Part shown: positions 34,541-42,946 of the stretch, one piece after another
Numbering within the stretch: position 1 is the first letter of the stretch
How the letters are laid out: every line of letters begins with the position of its first letter
DNA from: Microbacterium terrae
GTDB taxonomy: Bacteria > Actinomycetota > Actinomycetes > Actinomycetales > Microbacteriaceae
DNA length: 64,000 bases
Reading direction: 5' to 3'
Assembly: GCF_017831975.1 (NCBI RefSeq)
Contig: NZ_JAFDSS010000001.1
Location: 1,736,001-1,800,000 of the forward strand
Program-made: the position numbers and the translations under genes
Notes under the pieces: generated by a model
Database searches by the model: none
What the model was told of the DNA's origin: nothing
What the model saw: only the letters and a program-made list of their open reading frames with translations

Positions 34541-36961
34541 TCAGGGCGAGACTTCGACCCCGGCCCCGGCGTTCGCCGCGGCGGCCAAGCCCTCGATCAC
34601 CGACTCGGGAATTGCGCCGTTGCTGATCGCGACCAGTTGCGTGAGAGGAGCTCCGCGCAGCGGAACCAGGCTCGACGAGGCGGCTCCCATTCGCGACAGC
34701 AGATCTCCGAGGATCACGGCTCCGACCGGGTGATCGAGCCATTCGCCGATCGTCGACTCAGCCGACAGCGGGAGCGGCGCCTCGGGAGCGTCGGGTTCCC
34801 GCGGAGGTTCGACGCGCGTGCGACGGGCGTCGTATCCGGATCCCTGAGCGGAGGGGACGAAGCCTTCGAGTGCGGCGTGCCAGCCAGGGGCATCGAAGCA
34901 ACCTGTCTCGGCCAGCACGGCTACGGCGAGGAGCAGGCCACCGTTGCCGGGGAGGTAGAGCGGAAGCATGCTCCCCATCTGCGGGTTGTGGCCCACCGCC
35001 GTGTATCGGTTCTTGCCCTCGGGCCGCAGAAGCGCGTCGAGGGCGAGCGCCGGTTCATCCAAGCGCGCGGCCGTCATCGCCATCACCGGGAAGTCCCATC
35101 CCCACGCCGTAGGCCAGTCCCACGAGCGCCAGACGTCGGTCAACGTCTCGCGCATGATGACTGGATCGATGAGCGGAGTGGAAGGGACGACACCGTACGC
35201 CATCAGCAGGGATGGGTGGTCGTCGCGACGGAGCGGTTCCCGCGTCGCGACGGCGGCATAGCGGCCCCCATCCACGAATGGTGCGTCGAGTCCCTCCTGG
35301 ACGCGGCTCCAGTCCTCGTTTCGGGCGAGGCCGGTGCGTTCGCGCCACCGCTGCGCGATCTCGAGGCCCCACCACCAGTACGCCAGCTCGAACGTCGGGT
35401 CTGTCGTCGCGCGCGGATCGTAGAACTCCTGCGCCGGCATGATGGGCGACCCGAGGTGGAAGACGCCATCGCGCTCTTCCGCGTACGCGGCCATGAACGT
35501 CGCGGTCTCAGAGACCACCTCCGAGAACTCGAGGAGCAGTCGCTGCCGGTCTGCGGCCGAGGACGCGCTCCACACCGACTCGAGCATGTGGAGGATATGG
35601 GGCTGCTGCCAGGCGAGCAGCGACCCGATGTCGCTCGGCGATTCCTCGCCTTCGGGTCCGGTCTGCTTCGGCCACCGTGCGCCGGGATAGTTCTGACGCT
35701 CGGCCGTGGCCCGCGCCTGGTCGAGGATGGTCGGATACCAGGCGAGGCTGCGTTCCAGCAGGCCGGGGCGCCCCCACGACGCGAAGTGCGCACCGTGCCA
35801 GAGGTGCATCTCGAGGTGGAACTTGCCCTGCCACGAGTTGGTGACCAGGCCGGTCTCGGCGGGAGGCAGGTGGCCGGCCGAGTGGACGCGGGTGAGGTAC
35901 TGCGACAAGACGACCCGACGCTCGAGTTCGTGGGCGCGCGGGTCGGTGCTGCGCGACAGATCGATCGCCGCACCGCTGAGCCAGAACTCCTCCCAGGACG
36001 CCACGCTCGTCGCGCGGAGATCGTCGAACGACGGCAGCGGCTCAGCGTCGGCGGTGGGTGAGAAGCGGACCACGACGTCGATCCGCTCTGCCGACGTCTC
36101 GATCACGAAGTGGTGAGCGGAGTCCCCGCGGACGACCGAGCCGTCAGACACGGCGATGTCACAGACGTAACGCGTCGCGTCGAGGGTTCTGCGAATGCGG
36201 GCGGTGCCGTCAGGTTCGACGGACAGATCGCTGCGGTGCGCGTCGACGGCCGACCAGTCGTCGGTCGCGAAGAAGCCGTCGCTCGCGTACGGGAACCGGA
36301 ACACGATCCTCGCTCGTCCGTTCACGAGAAGGCGGGTGTCGACACGGAACGCGACGGTCGCGCCATCGGCTGCGCTGACGGTCTCGACGTGCGCCCGCTC
36401 GCCGGCGTAGGTGAACTCGCTGCTGAGCACGCCCGTCCACAGGTCGAGTTCTTGGTGCGGCTCGCCCAGCACCCGCGGGTCGGTCTCGCAGTCCGACCCC
36501 GCCTCGCTTCGAAGTTCGACGCCGATTCGGCCGAGGTCGATACGCTGCGGATTCGCGTTCAGCCAGGCACCGGGCTTGAACTCATCGGTCACCGCTCCCG
36601 TCATCGCGCCCATCATGTCGTGCTTGTCGGGGTAGCTGACCGCGCCGCGAGCCGTCTCGTACGTCGTCATCGCGTCGCCCAGAACGTAGCCCGCAGGGTT
36701 GGGCATCGAGTGCCAGCCCCACGAGCTCATCGTCGTCGTGTTGACGACGGTGCGACCCTCGCGCTGGCCGACGACGGGGTCGTGGAACGCGGGGAAGGAC
36801 TGCATGCCGGTGAGGTCGGCGTTGAACGCGAAGTCACCGTTGCCCATCGAGACGACGTTCTCGGGGTCGGCGGCGCTCAGGATCAGCTTGTGCCGGGAGA
36901 CGACCCCGGCACGGTCGATCGGCGTGCCGGCACCTGTCGGCCGGGTCTGTTCGGTGGTCAT
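34541..36961 (-). CDS. Six-hairpin (alpha/alpha)6 glycosidase-like protein with C-terminal ST[IL]xE–HPV module
   Basis: An 806-residue cytoplasmic protein. The N-terminal ~300 residues look like the beta-sandwich of GH65/GH95-type enzymes (NVVSMGNGDFAFNADLTGMQSF), the centre (about 330–700) like an (alpha/alpha)6 barrel (TNSWQGKFHLEMHLWHGAHF; WPKQTGPEGEESPSD; SLLAWQQPHILHMLE; GHNPQMGSMLPLYLPGNGG). Residues 735–806 are the shared module. I cannot place it in a CAZy family. It overlaps the GH3 stop by 4 bp (ATGA), so the two are translationally coupled. Confidence 0.75.
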   Translation of the reverse strand: MTTEQTRPTGAGTPIDRAGVVSRHKLILSAADPENVVSMGNGDFAFNADLTGMQSFPAFHDPVVGQREGRTVVNTTTMSSWGWHSMPNPAGYVLGDAMTTYETARGAVSYPDKHDMMGAMTGAVTDEFKPGAWLNANPQRIDLGRIGVELRSEAGSDCETDPRVLGEPHQELDLWTGVLSSEFTYAGERAHVETVSAADGATVAFRVDTRLLVNGRARIVFRFPYASDGFFATDDWSAVDAHRSDLSVEPDGTARIRRTLDATRYVCDIAVSDGSVVRGDSAHHFVIETSAERIDVVVRFSPTADAEPLPSFDDLRATSVASWEEFWLSGAAIDLSRSTDPRAHELERRVVLSQYLTRVHSAGHLPPAETGLVTNSWQGKFHLEMHLWHGAHFASWGRPGLLERSLAWYPTILDQARATAERQNYPGARWPKQTGPEGEESPSDIGSLLAWQQPHILHMLESVWSASSAADRQRLLLEFSEVVSETATFMAAYAEERDGVFHLGSPIMPAQEFYDPRATTDPTFELAYWWWGLEIAQRWRERTGLARNEDWSRVQEGLDAPFVDGGRYAAVATREPLRRDDHPSLLMAYGVVPSTPLIDPVIMRETLTDVWRSWDWPTAWGWDFPVMAMTAARLDEPALALDALLRPEGKNRYTAVGHNPQMGSMLPLYLPGNGGLLLAVAVLAETGCFDAPGWHAALEGFVPSAQGSGYDARRTRVEPPREPDAPEAPLPLSAESTIGEWLDHPVGAVILGDLLSRMGAASSSLVPLRGAPLTQLVAISNGAIPESVIEGLAAAANAGAGVEVSP

Positions 36962-39183
36962 TCTCCGCTCCCTCCCGCGTTGGCCATCGCAAGCAGGCCG
37001 GCGATCTGCTCCGGACCGATCTGCCCACCGCTGAACGCGACCATGCGATTCAGCGGAATCTGCGCCATCATCATCGCGGTGTCACTGCCCATCGCATCGT
37101 CATTGCTCGCCCCTTGTGTGGCCTGGCGCGCGCCCATCGAGGCGATCATCGGGCCGGCGACGGGATGTTGCATCAACTCTCCGAGCGTCGATCGCTCGGT
37201 CAGCGGGCGAGGCATGTCATCGCCGACGAGCTCCGCACCACCGGTGACGCGGATGTCGCGACTCGATGCCCCGACGGATACGTCGTAGTCGCCGCCTTCG
37301 ACGACCCATGCCGAGGCAGTCTCATCCCAGTAGGCGAGGTCCGCACGCGGGATGTCGAAGACGACTGTCTCGCACGCACCGGCGGCGATCGCGATGTTCG
37401 CGAAGGCCTTCAGCTCACGAGGTGCACGGGGAACGCCGGATCCTCGCTTGCCGACGTATACCTGGATGACTTCGCGTCCGTCCTGACCACCGGTGTTGTC
37501 GACGATGACTTTGACACGCAATCCTCCGTCGATCACGTCGAGAGCGAGATCACGGTAGGCGAAGGATGTGTAGGACAGGCCGTGCCCGAAGGGGAACGTG
37601 ACGTCCAGGTCGCGCGCGTCGTACCACCGGTAGCCGACGAAGACTCCTTCGGTATAGCGCACCTCGGACCCGGTCCCCGCGAAGGACAGGAATGCCGGGA
37701 CGTCTTCGAGACGCTGCGGAACGGTCTCACTGGTGCGGCCCGACGGGTTCACGACGCCGAAGAGCACGTCGGCGACACCGCCGCCGAACGCCTGGCCGCT
37801 CAGCGCACCGTCGACGATCGCGGGAGCCAACCGCTCGATCTCCGCCAGGCGTATGACGCCACCATGGCTGAGAACCACCACGGTGCGAGGCTGGGCAGCC
37901 ACGACAGCCCGGAGGAGTTCGACCTGGTCGCCCGGGATGTCGATGTGGGTGCGGTCGAAGCCTTCGGACTCGTCGTGCTCCGCAAGACCGAGGAAGACGA
38001 TCGCCGTGTCCGAGTTGCCTGCCGCGGTGACGGCCTCGTCGCGCAGAGCGGCGGACTCGCCCGACTCGCCGAAGCCTGCGGCGAACGTGAGTTCAGCTGT
38101 GGGTGCGAGCTCCCGGATCTCATCGAGCGGGATGTCGACGCGGATCGCATTCACGTGCGAGCTGCCTCCGCCCTGGAAACGGGGGGCCTGGGCGAACTCG
38201 CCGATCACGGCGATGCGTCCCTCTCGCGCCACGGGAAGAACATCACCGTCGTTCTTGAGCAGCACCATGCTGCGCGCGGCCGTCTCACGGGCCAGGGCGT
38301 GATGAGTGTCGAACTCTACGGCTGGAACACGAGTTGCCGAGGCGTCCCGTGAACGCTCGAGCAGGCGGGTCACATTCGCAGCGGCCGTCGTGACATCTGC
38401 GGCATCCAGCACCCCGGCCTCGACCGCCGCGACCACCGCGCGGTCGGATACTCGGTGACCTCCCGGCATCTCGAGATCCATGCCGGCAGCGACTGAGGAG
38501 ACGCGATCGTCGACGGCGCCCCAGTCACTGAGGACCACCCCGTCGAACCCCCACTCGGTGCGCAGAACGTCCGTCAGCAGCCAACGGTTCTCGCAGGCGT
38601 ACTCGCCGTTCACCCGGTTGTACGCGGCCATCACGGTCCACGGCTTCGCCTCGCGGACGACCTTCTCGAAACCGCGAAGGTAGATCTCGCGCAGCGTGCG
38701 CTGGTCGACCACCGAGTCGGACCGCATCCGGTCGGTCTCGGAGTTGTTCGCGGCGAAGTGCTTCACGGACGCACCGACACCGCCCGACTGCAGGCCCTCG
38801 ACCCACGCCGCGCCGAGCGCTCCCGTCAGATGCGGGTCCTCGGAGAAGTACTCGAAGTTGCGCCCTGCGCGCGGGTCGCGCTTGATGTTGATCCCGGGCC
38901 CGAGCAGCACACCGACGCCGTAGTGCCGCGCCTCGGCTGCCAGAGCCTGACCGACACGCGAGACGAGTTCGGGGTCCCACGACTGGGATAGTCCCGCTGC
39001 CGGCGGGAAGCAGGTAGCGGGCTGACTGGGCGCGATACCGACGTGATCGACGGCGGCGTCCTGGGCACGCACACCGTGCGGACCGTCGGAGAGCACGAGT
39101 GCCGGAAGGCCGAATGCGGCCTTCGTCTTCCAGAAGGATGCCCCGCTGCCGAGCGCCGCCTGCTCCTCGAGCGTGGTGACCAT
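36958..39183 (-). CDS. GH3 beta-glycosidase with C-terminal ST[IL]xE–HPV module
   Basis: A 741-residue cytoplasmic GH3 enzyme removing terminal beta-linked sugars. The catalytic nucleophile is in VVLSDWGA (D220), substrate-binding KHF at 141–143, and an Fn3-like domain follows (about 540–620). Residues 664–741 are the shared module (RSTLGELMQHPVAG … ANAGG) with a longer insertion in its middle. The ATG at 39183 follows GGAGGAGG; an upstream GTG is less likely. It is 17 bp after the GH2 gene. Confidence 0.93.
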   Translation of the reverse strand: MVTTLEEQAALGSGASFWKTKAAFGLPALVLSDGPHGVRAQDAAVDHVGIAPSQPATCFPPAAGLSQSWDPELVSRVGQALAAEARHYGVGVLLGPGINIKRDPRAGRNFEYFSEDPHLTGALGAAWVEGLQSGGVGASVKHFAANNSETDRMRSDSVVDQRTLREIYLRGFEKVVREAKPWTVMAAYNRVNGEYACENRWLLTDVLRTEWGFDGVVLSDWGAVDDRVSSVAAGMDLEMPGGHRVSDRAVVAAVEAGVLDAADVTTAAANVTRLLERSRDASATRVPAVEFDTHHALARETAARSMVLLKNDGDVLPVAREGRIAVIGEFAQAPRFQGGGSSHVNAIRVDIPLDEIRELAPTAELTFAAGFGESGESAALRDEAVTAAGNSDTAIVFLGLAEHDESEGFDRTHIDIPGDQVELLRAVVAAQPRTVVVLSHGGVIRLAEIERLAPAIVDGALSGQAFGGGVADVLFGVVNPSGRTSETVPQRLEDVPAFLSFAGTGSEVRYTEGVFVGYRWYDARDLDVTFPFGHGLSYTSFAYRDLALDVIDGGLRVKVIVDNTGGQDGREVIQVYVGKRGSGVPRAPRELKAFANIAIAAGACETVVFDIPRADLAYWDETASAWVVEGGDYDVSVGASSRDIRVTGGAELVGDDMPRPLTERSTLGELMQHPVAGPMIASMGARQATQGASNDDAMGSDTAMMMAQIPLNRMVAFSGGQIGPEQIAGLLAMANAGGSGE

Positions 39184-39200
39184 CAGAACCTCCTCCGGGC

Positions 39201-41633
39201 TCACTGGACTGGGGCGAATGCAGGTGAGAGAACGACCGTCGCATCGCCGTGCTGCGCGCTGCGGGCGGTCACGACGATCTCACCGGCGTCGGCGGTGCGT
39301 CGGATCGCCGCCAGCGCCCGTCCGCGGAACGTCGTGTGCGTCGCGCCTGTGAAGCTCTCCTCGGTGACGGGTCGGGCGCTTCCGAAGCCGGCGAGCTCGC
39401 CCGGCCCATCGATCGACACGGTGATCACGTCGGTCGTCGCCGAGTCGACGGTGCCCTCGGCGTCGCCGAGTGCGATCTGGACGAAGGACAGCTCGTCGAC
39501 GTCGGCAGACTGCTCGGCACGCAGCTGAAGCGTCACGGCAGAAGCTGTGCGCAGGGTGGACCGGCCGATCTCGGCGCCGTCGCGGAAGGCGACGGCAGTC
39601 AGCTCGCCGGCCTCGTATGGGGTTCGGAATCGAGCGACGAACGACGTCTTCGCGCCCGCGCGCTTGCGTCCCAGCGAGCGTCCGTTGAGGAGAAGCTCGA
39701 CGTGATCGCCGTGCGAATAGACCTCGATCTCGGCCGTGCCGCGCAGATTGCCCCACGACCAACTCGGCACTGCGTCGGTCGACAACCAGGGGGTTCTGTT
39801 CGCGCGCCATTGCATCTTGTCCAGTGGCCGCACCGCGATACCGGGCGAGTCGGTGATGTGCCAGACGGCCTGGGCAAGGTACAGAAGGGCGCCGGGGTTG
39901 CCGGTGATGTCGAACACGCCGGCGCCGGCGAGGATGCCGGGGTAGGGCTTGCTGATGCCGCCGACCTCGTCTCCGTAGCTCCAGTAGCCGAGGCCGACCT
40001 CTCCCAGGTAGTCCCACCCGGTCCAGTTGAAGTCGCCGATGACACCGGGAACTTTCGTGACACGCTTCCAGATCGCGGGGAGGTCAGCGGGCATGGACTC
40101 GGTGCCGACGATCACCCGATCCGGGTAGCGCTTGCGGGCGCCGGGGTAGCTGGCGTAGGCGTAGTTGTATCCGGCGATGTCGACCGCGGCGAAGGCATCC
40201 CGAGTCGCCTTGTCTGCGGCGGGGAGCAGCGAGGCGCCGACCATCAGCCGACCCAGTTTGGCGGTGATCATGTTCGCAGCCGTACTCGTCGCCTCTTTTC
40301 GCTCGGGCGGGGCGCTCTCTCCGCTCTCGTCGATTCCGCCCTTGGCTGCAGCCTTCGCCTTGGCTGCTGCCGCCTTCGTCGACATCATCGCCAGGAGCGG
40401 ATTGACCGCGAGCGTGGTGGGCCTGGTCGGGTCGGCGTCGTGAACGTACGCGTGGATGTCGCGGGCCAGTGCGGCGCCTTCGGCGGTGGCGGCTTCGGCG
40501 ATCTCGTTGCCGATCGAATACATGATCACCGAGGGGCGGTTGCGGTCTTTGGCGATCATCGAGTCGGCATCCTCGCGCCACTCGTCACGGAAGCGGGCAG
40601 AACCGTCGCCGGCCGTCTTGCGTGCGAACCACACGTCGGTGAGCTCATCCATGACGTAGAGGCCGAGTTCGTCGCAGGCGTCGAGGAAATGCCGCGACAG
40701 CGGGTTGTGGGCGCTGCGGATCGCGTTGTACCCGGCATCCTTCAACGCGCGAGCGCGCCGGTGTTCGGCGGTGGCATAGGTGGCGGCGCCGAGGATGCCG
40801 TTGTCATGGTGCACCGCCGCGCCGCGCAGCAGCACGGTCTGGCCGTTGATGCGCAGGCCGTGCTGCGGGTCGATGTCGATCGTCCGCAGACCGATTCGCA
40901 AGGATCGCTCATCCAATGTCACGCCATCGGACACGAGCGCCACCGTGACGTCGTACAGGGTGGGCGATTCGGCGGACCACAGTCGCGCGGCCGGCACCGT
41001 GAGCCGAAGTTCTCCGTGCCCGGTCGCGAGGATCGGCGTCTCCGCCTGCACGACGACCACGCCGTCGAGCGAGAGCACCAAGGTCGCCACCGCACCACGG
41101 TCATCGATGCCATCTGCGTCGATGAACACGTCGACCTCGGCATCCTCGCCGACTGCAGTGGTGACGATCCGGAGGCCGTCGTGGGCGATCTGCGCGGCCC
41201 CCACCGCCTCGAGCCACACCGGGCGATAGATCCCGGCGCCGCTGTACCACCGGTCGGTCGGCACATCGACCATGTCGACGAGCACGTCGATCACAGCATC
41301 TGCGCCAGGTCGGGCGCCGGTGAGGGGGGCGGCGAACTCGCGGTAGCCATTGCGGCAGGCGGCGACCTCGCGACCGTCGAGCAGGACGCGGGTGTCTCCC
41401 TGAACGCCTTCGAACAGAAGCGAATATCGAGTGGAGGCGGCATCGGCAGGAACGCGCCACGTCTTGGTGTACCGGTAGCCGCCGCCGGGGAAGAAGCCAC
41501 CGTGACCCTCGGTGGCAGCATCCGCCGCCCGCTCTTCTCCGATCATCGCGTCGTGCGGGAGCGCGACCGGAACGGCGTCCCCCTCCGGCGTGCGCGTGAA
41601 AGTCCATCCCTCGTGGAATCGGGTGGTGCTCAT
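39201..41633 (-). CDS. GH2 beta-galactosidase/glucuronidase-like hydrolase
   Basis: An 810-residue GH2 enzyme: sugar-binding jelly roll (about 1–150), immunoglobulin-like domain, TIM barrel with acid/base in YSIGNEIAE (E377) and nucleophile in VGTESMPAD (E512), then C-terminal beta domains. Residues ~416–470 hold an unusual Ala/Lys-rich insertion (KAAAAKAKAAAKGG) inside the barrel. There is no signal peptide. It starts 3 bp after the GH1 stop. The sugar specificity cannot be told. Confidence 0.92.
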   Translation of the reverse strand: MSTTRFHEGWTFTRTPEGDAVPVALPHDAMIGEERAADAATEGHGGFFPGGGYRYTKTWRVPADAASTRYSLLFEGVQGDTRVLLDGREVAACRNGYREFAAPLTGARPGADAVIDVLVDMVDVPTDRWYSGAGIYRPVWLEAVGAAQIAHDGLRIVTTAVGEDAEVDVFIDADGIDDRGAVATLVLSLDGVVVVQAETPILATGHGELRLTVPAARLWSAESPTLYDVTVALVSDGVTLDERSLRIGLRTIDIDPQHGLRINGQTVLLRGAAVHHDNGILGAATYATAEHRRARALKDAGYNAIRSAHNPLSRHFLDACDELGLYVMDELTDVWFARKTAGDGSARFRDEWREDADSMIAKDRNRPSVIMYSIGNEIAEAATAEGAALARDIHAYVHDADPTRPTTLAVNPLLAMMSTKAAAAKAKAAAKGGIDESGESAPPERKEATSTAANMITAKLGRLMVGASLLPAADKATRDAFAAVDIAGYNYAYASYPGARKRYPDRVIVGTESMPADLPAIWKRVTKVPGVIGDFNWTGWDYLGEVGLGYWSYGDEVGGISKPYPGILAGAGVFDITGNPGALLYLAQAVWHITDSPGIAVRPLDKMQWRANRTPWLSTDAVPSWSWGNLRGTAEIEVYSHGDHVELLLNGRSLGRKRAGAKTSFVARFRTPYEAGELTAVAFRDGAEIGRSTLRTASAVTLQLRAEQSADVDELSFVQIALGDAEGTVDSATTDVITVSIDGPGELAGFGSARPVTEESFTGATHTTFRGRALAAIRRTADAGEIVVTARSAQHGDATVVLSPAFAPVQ

Positions 41634-41636
41634 GGT

Positions 41637-42878
41637 TCAGACCTGCAGTTCCTCAGCGATGGTGGGGAGTTCAGCGCCGTTGCTGCGGGCGAGAGCGCCC
41701 AGCCAGGCCAGACTCGGCTTCGGTGTGCGCACGAACGTCTCACGGTCGACGGCGATGAGACCGAACGTCGGGCCCCAGTGCCCCCACTCGTAGTTGTCGA
41801 GCAGCGACCAGTGCAGGTACCCGCGGACGTCCACCCCATCGCACATGGCGGCTTCGAGGCCTGTGAGCGCCTCTGCCGTGTAGGCGACGCGTCTCGCGTC
41901 GTCGGCAGTGGCGATGCCGTTCTCGGTCACCAGGACGGGTGCTCCGGAGACGGCTGCGGCGTGACGGACCGCGATCGCGAGAGAGTCGGGGCGATACGCC
42001 GTGCCCACCATCGTGTTGTCAGGATGGTCGGGGTGGGGCACGAGCCCGTTCTGGTCGACCCGCTGCGCCGAGTATGACTGCACCCCGACGAAGTCATCTC
42101 CGCGGGATGCTTCGAGGTAGACGTCTTCGTAGGAGTAGCGCACCTCGGTGAGCTTCTGCTCGTCTTCCGGCTCGGCATAGAACGCGCCGTTCGCGATCGA
42201 CCACCCGACCTTCGCCGACGTCCGCGTGCGGAGAATGTCGCGCGCTGCGTGATGTGCGGCGATCAATGGCGCGGCATGACCGACGGTCGGCACCGGCAGC
42301 GCGGCGGCGATGCGGTCCCGGTCGGAGTCAGCCTCGACCGTCGGACTCTGCCAGTCGGGGTTGGCTCCCGATCGCATGGCCTCCATGACCATGGTCATCA
42401 TCGCCAGCATGTTGGGTTCGTTGATGGTGACGATCCATTCAACGCCGTCGAGGATCTCCGTGGCCTTCTCGACGTAGGCGCTGAAACGGTCGACCGCGTG
42501 GGGCGAAGCCCAGCCGCCTTCGTGCGCGAACCATGCCGGAAGGCTGAAATGGTTCAGCGTGACGACAGGCGTGACTCCGGCCGCAAGGCAGGTGTCGATC
42601 ATTCGCCGGTAGTGGGCGAGTTCAGCGCGTGAGAAGCTGCCCTGGCGAGGCTCGATCCTCGCCCATTCGATGCCGAAGCGGTAGGAGTTCAGGCCTGCTT
42701 CGGCGAGGAGGGAGATGTCTTCGGAGTACCGGTGGTAGCTGTCGACGGCATCGCCGCTGAGCTCCATGCCGGGCATCATGCCTTCGCGAGCCCACCAATC
42801 GCTGTTCGTGTTGTTGCCCTCGATCTGGTGGGGTGCGGTCGAAGCACCCCAGAGGAACCCGTCGGGGAAGGAGGTCAT
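41637..42878 (-). CDS. GH1 beta-glycosidase
   Basis: A 413-residue GH1 TIM-barrel enzyme. The acid/base lies in TINEPN (E154), the nucleophile in VTENG (E319), and the N-terminus FPDGFLWGASTAPHQIEGNN and C-terminus HWSLLDNYEWGHWGPTFGL are family hallmarks. It is non-phospho in type, fitting a symporter rather than a PTS. There is no signal peptide. It follows the transporter after a 68-bp gap containing a hairpin. Confidence 0.94.
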   Translation of the reverse strand: MTSFPDGFLWGASTAPHQIEGNNTNSDWWAREGMMPGMELSGDAVDSYHRYSEDISLLAEAGLNSYRFGIEWARIEPRQGSFSRAELAHYRRMIDTCLAAGVTPVVTLNHFSLPAWFAHEGGWASPHAVDRFSAYVEKATEILDGVEWIVTINEPNMLAMMTMVMEAMRSGANPDWQSPTVEADSDRDRIAAALPVPTVGHAAPLIAAHHAARDILRTRTSAKVGWSIANGAFYAEPEDEQKLTEVRYSYEDVYLEASRGDDFVGVQSYSAQRVDQNGLVPHPDHPDNTMVGTAYRPDSLAIAVRHAAAVSGAPVLVTENGIATADDARRVAYTAEALTGLEAAMCDGVDVRGYLHWSLLDNYEWGHWGPTFGLIAVDRETFVRTPKPSLAWLGALARSNGAELPTIAEELQV

Positions 42879-42910
42879 GCGCCACTCGCTTTCACGTATG
42901 AGAGTCAGGA

Positions 42911-42941
42911 CGGGCGGCAGGGTGCATGCCCCTGCCGCCCG
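42911..42941 (-). terminator. Strong hairpin between transporter and GH1 gene
   Basis: CGGGCGGCAGGG pairs perfectly with CCCTGCCGCCCG (12 bp, 7-nt loop) just after the transporter stop. No T-run follows, so it may lower or stabilise parts of one transcript rather than end it. Confidence 0.55.
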
Positions 42942-42946
42942 GACGG

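Noticed and set aside
39249..42077. A 942-codon plus-strand frame opposite the GH2 and GH1 genes
   Set aside because: It is an antisense shadow; both minus-strand genes have intact catalytic motifs and tight operon spacing.
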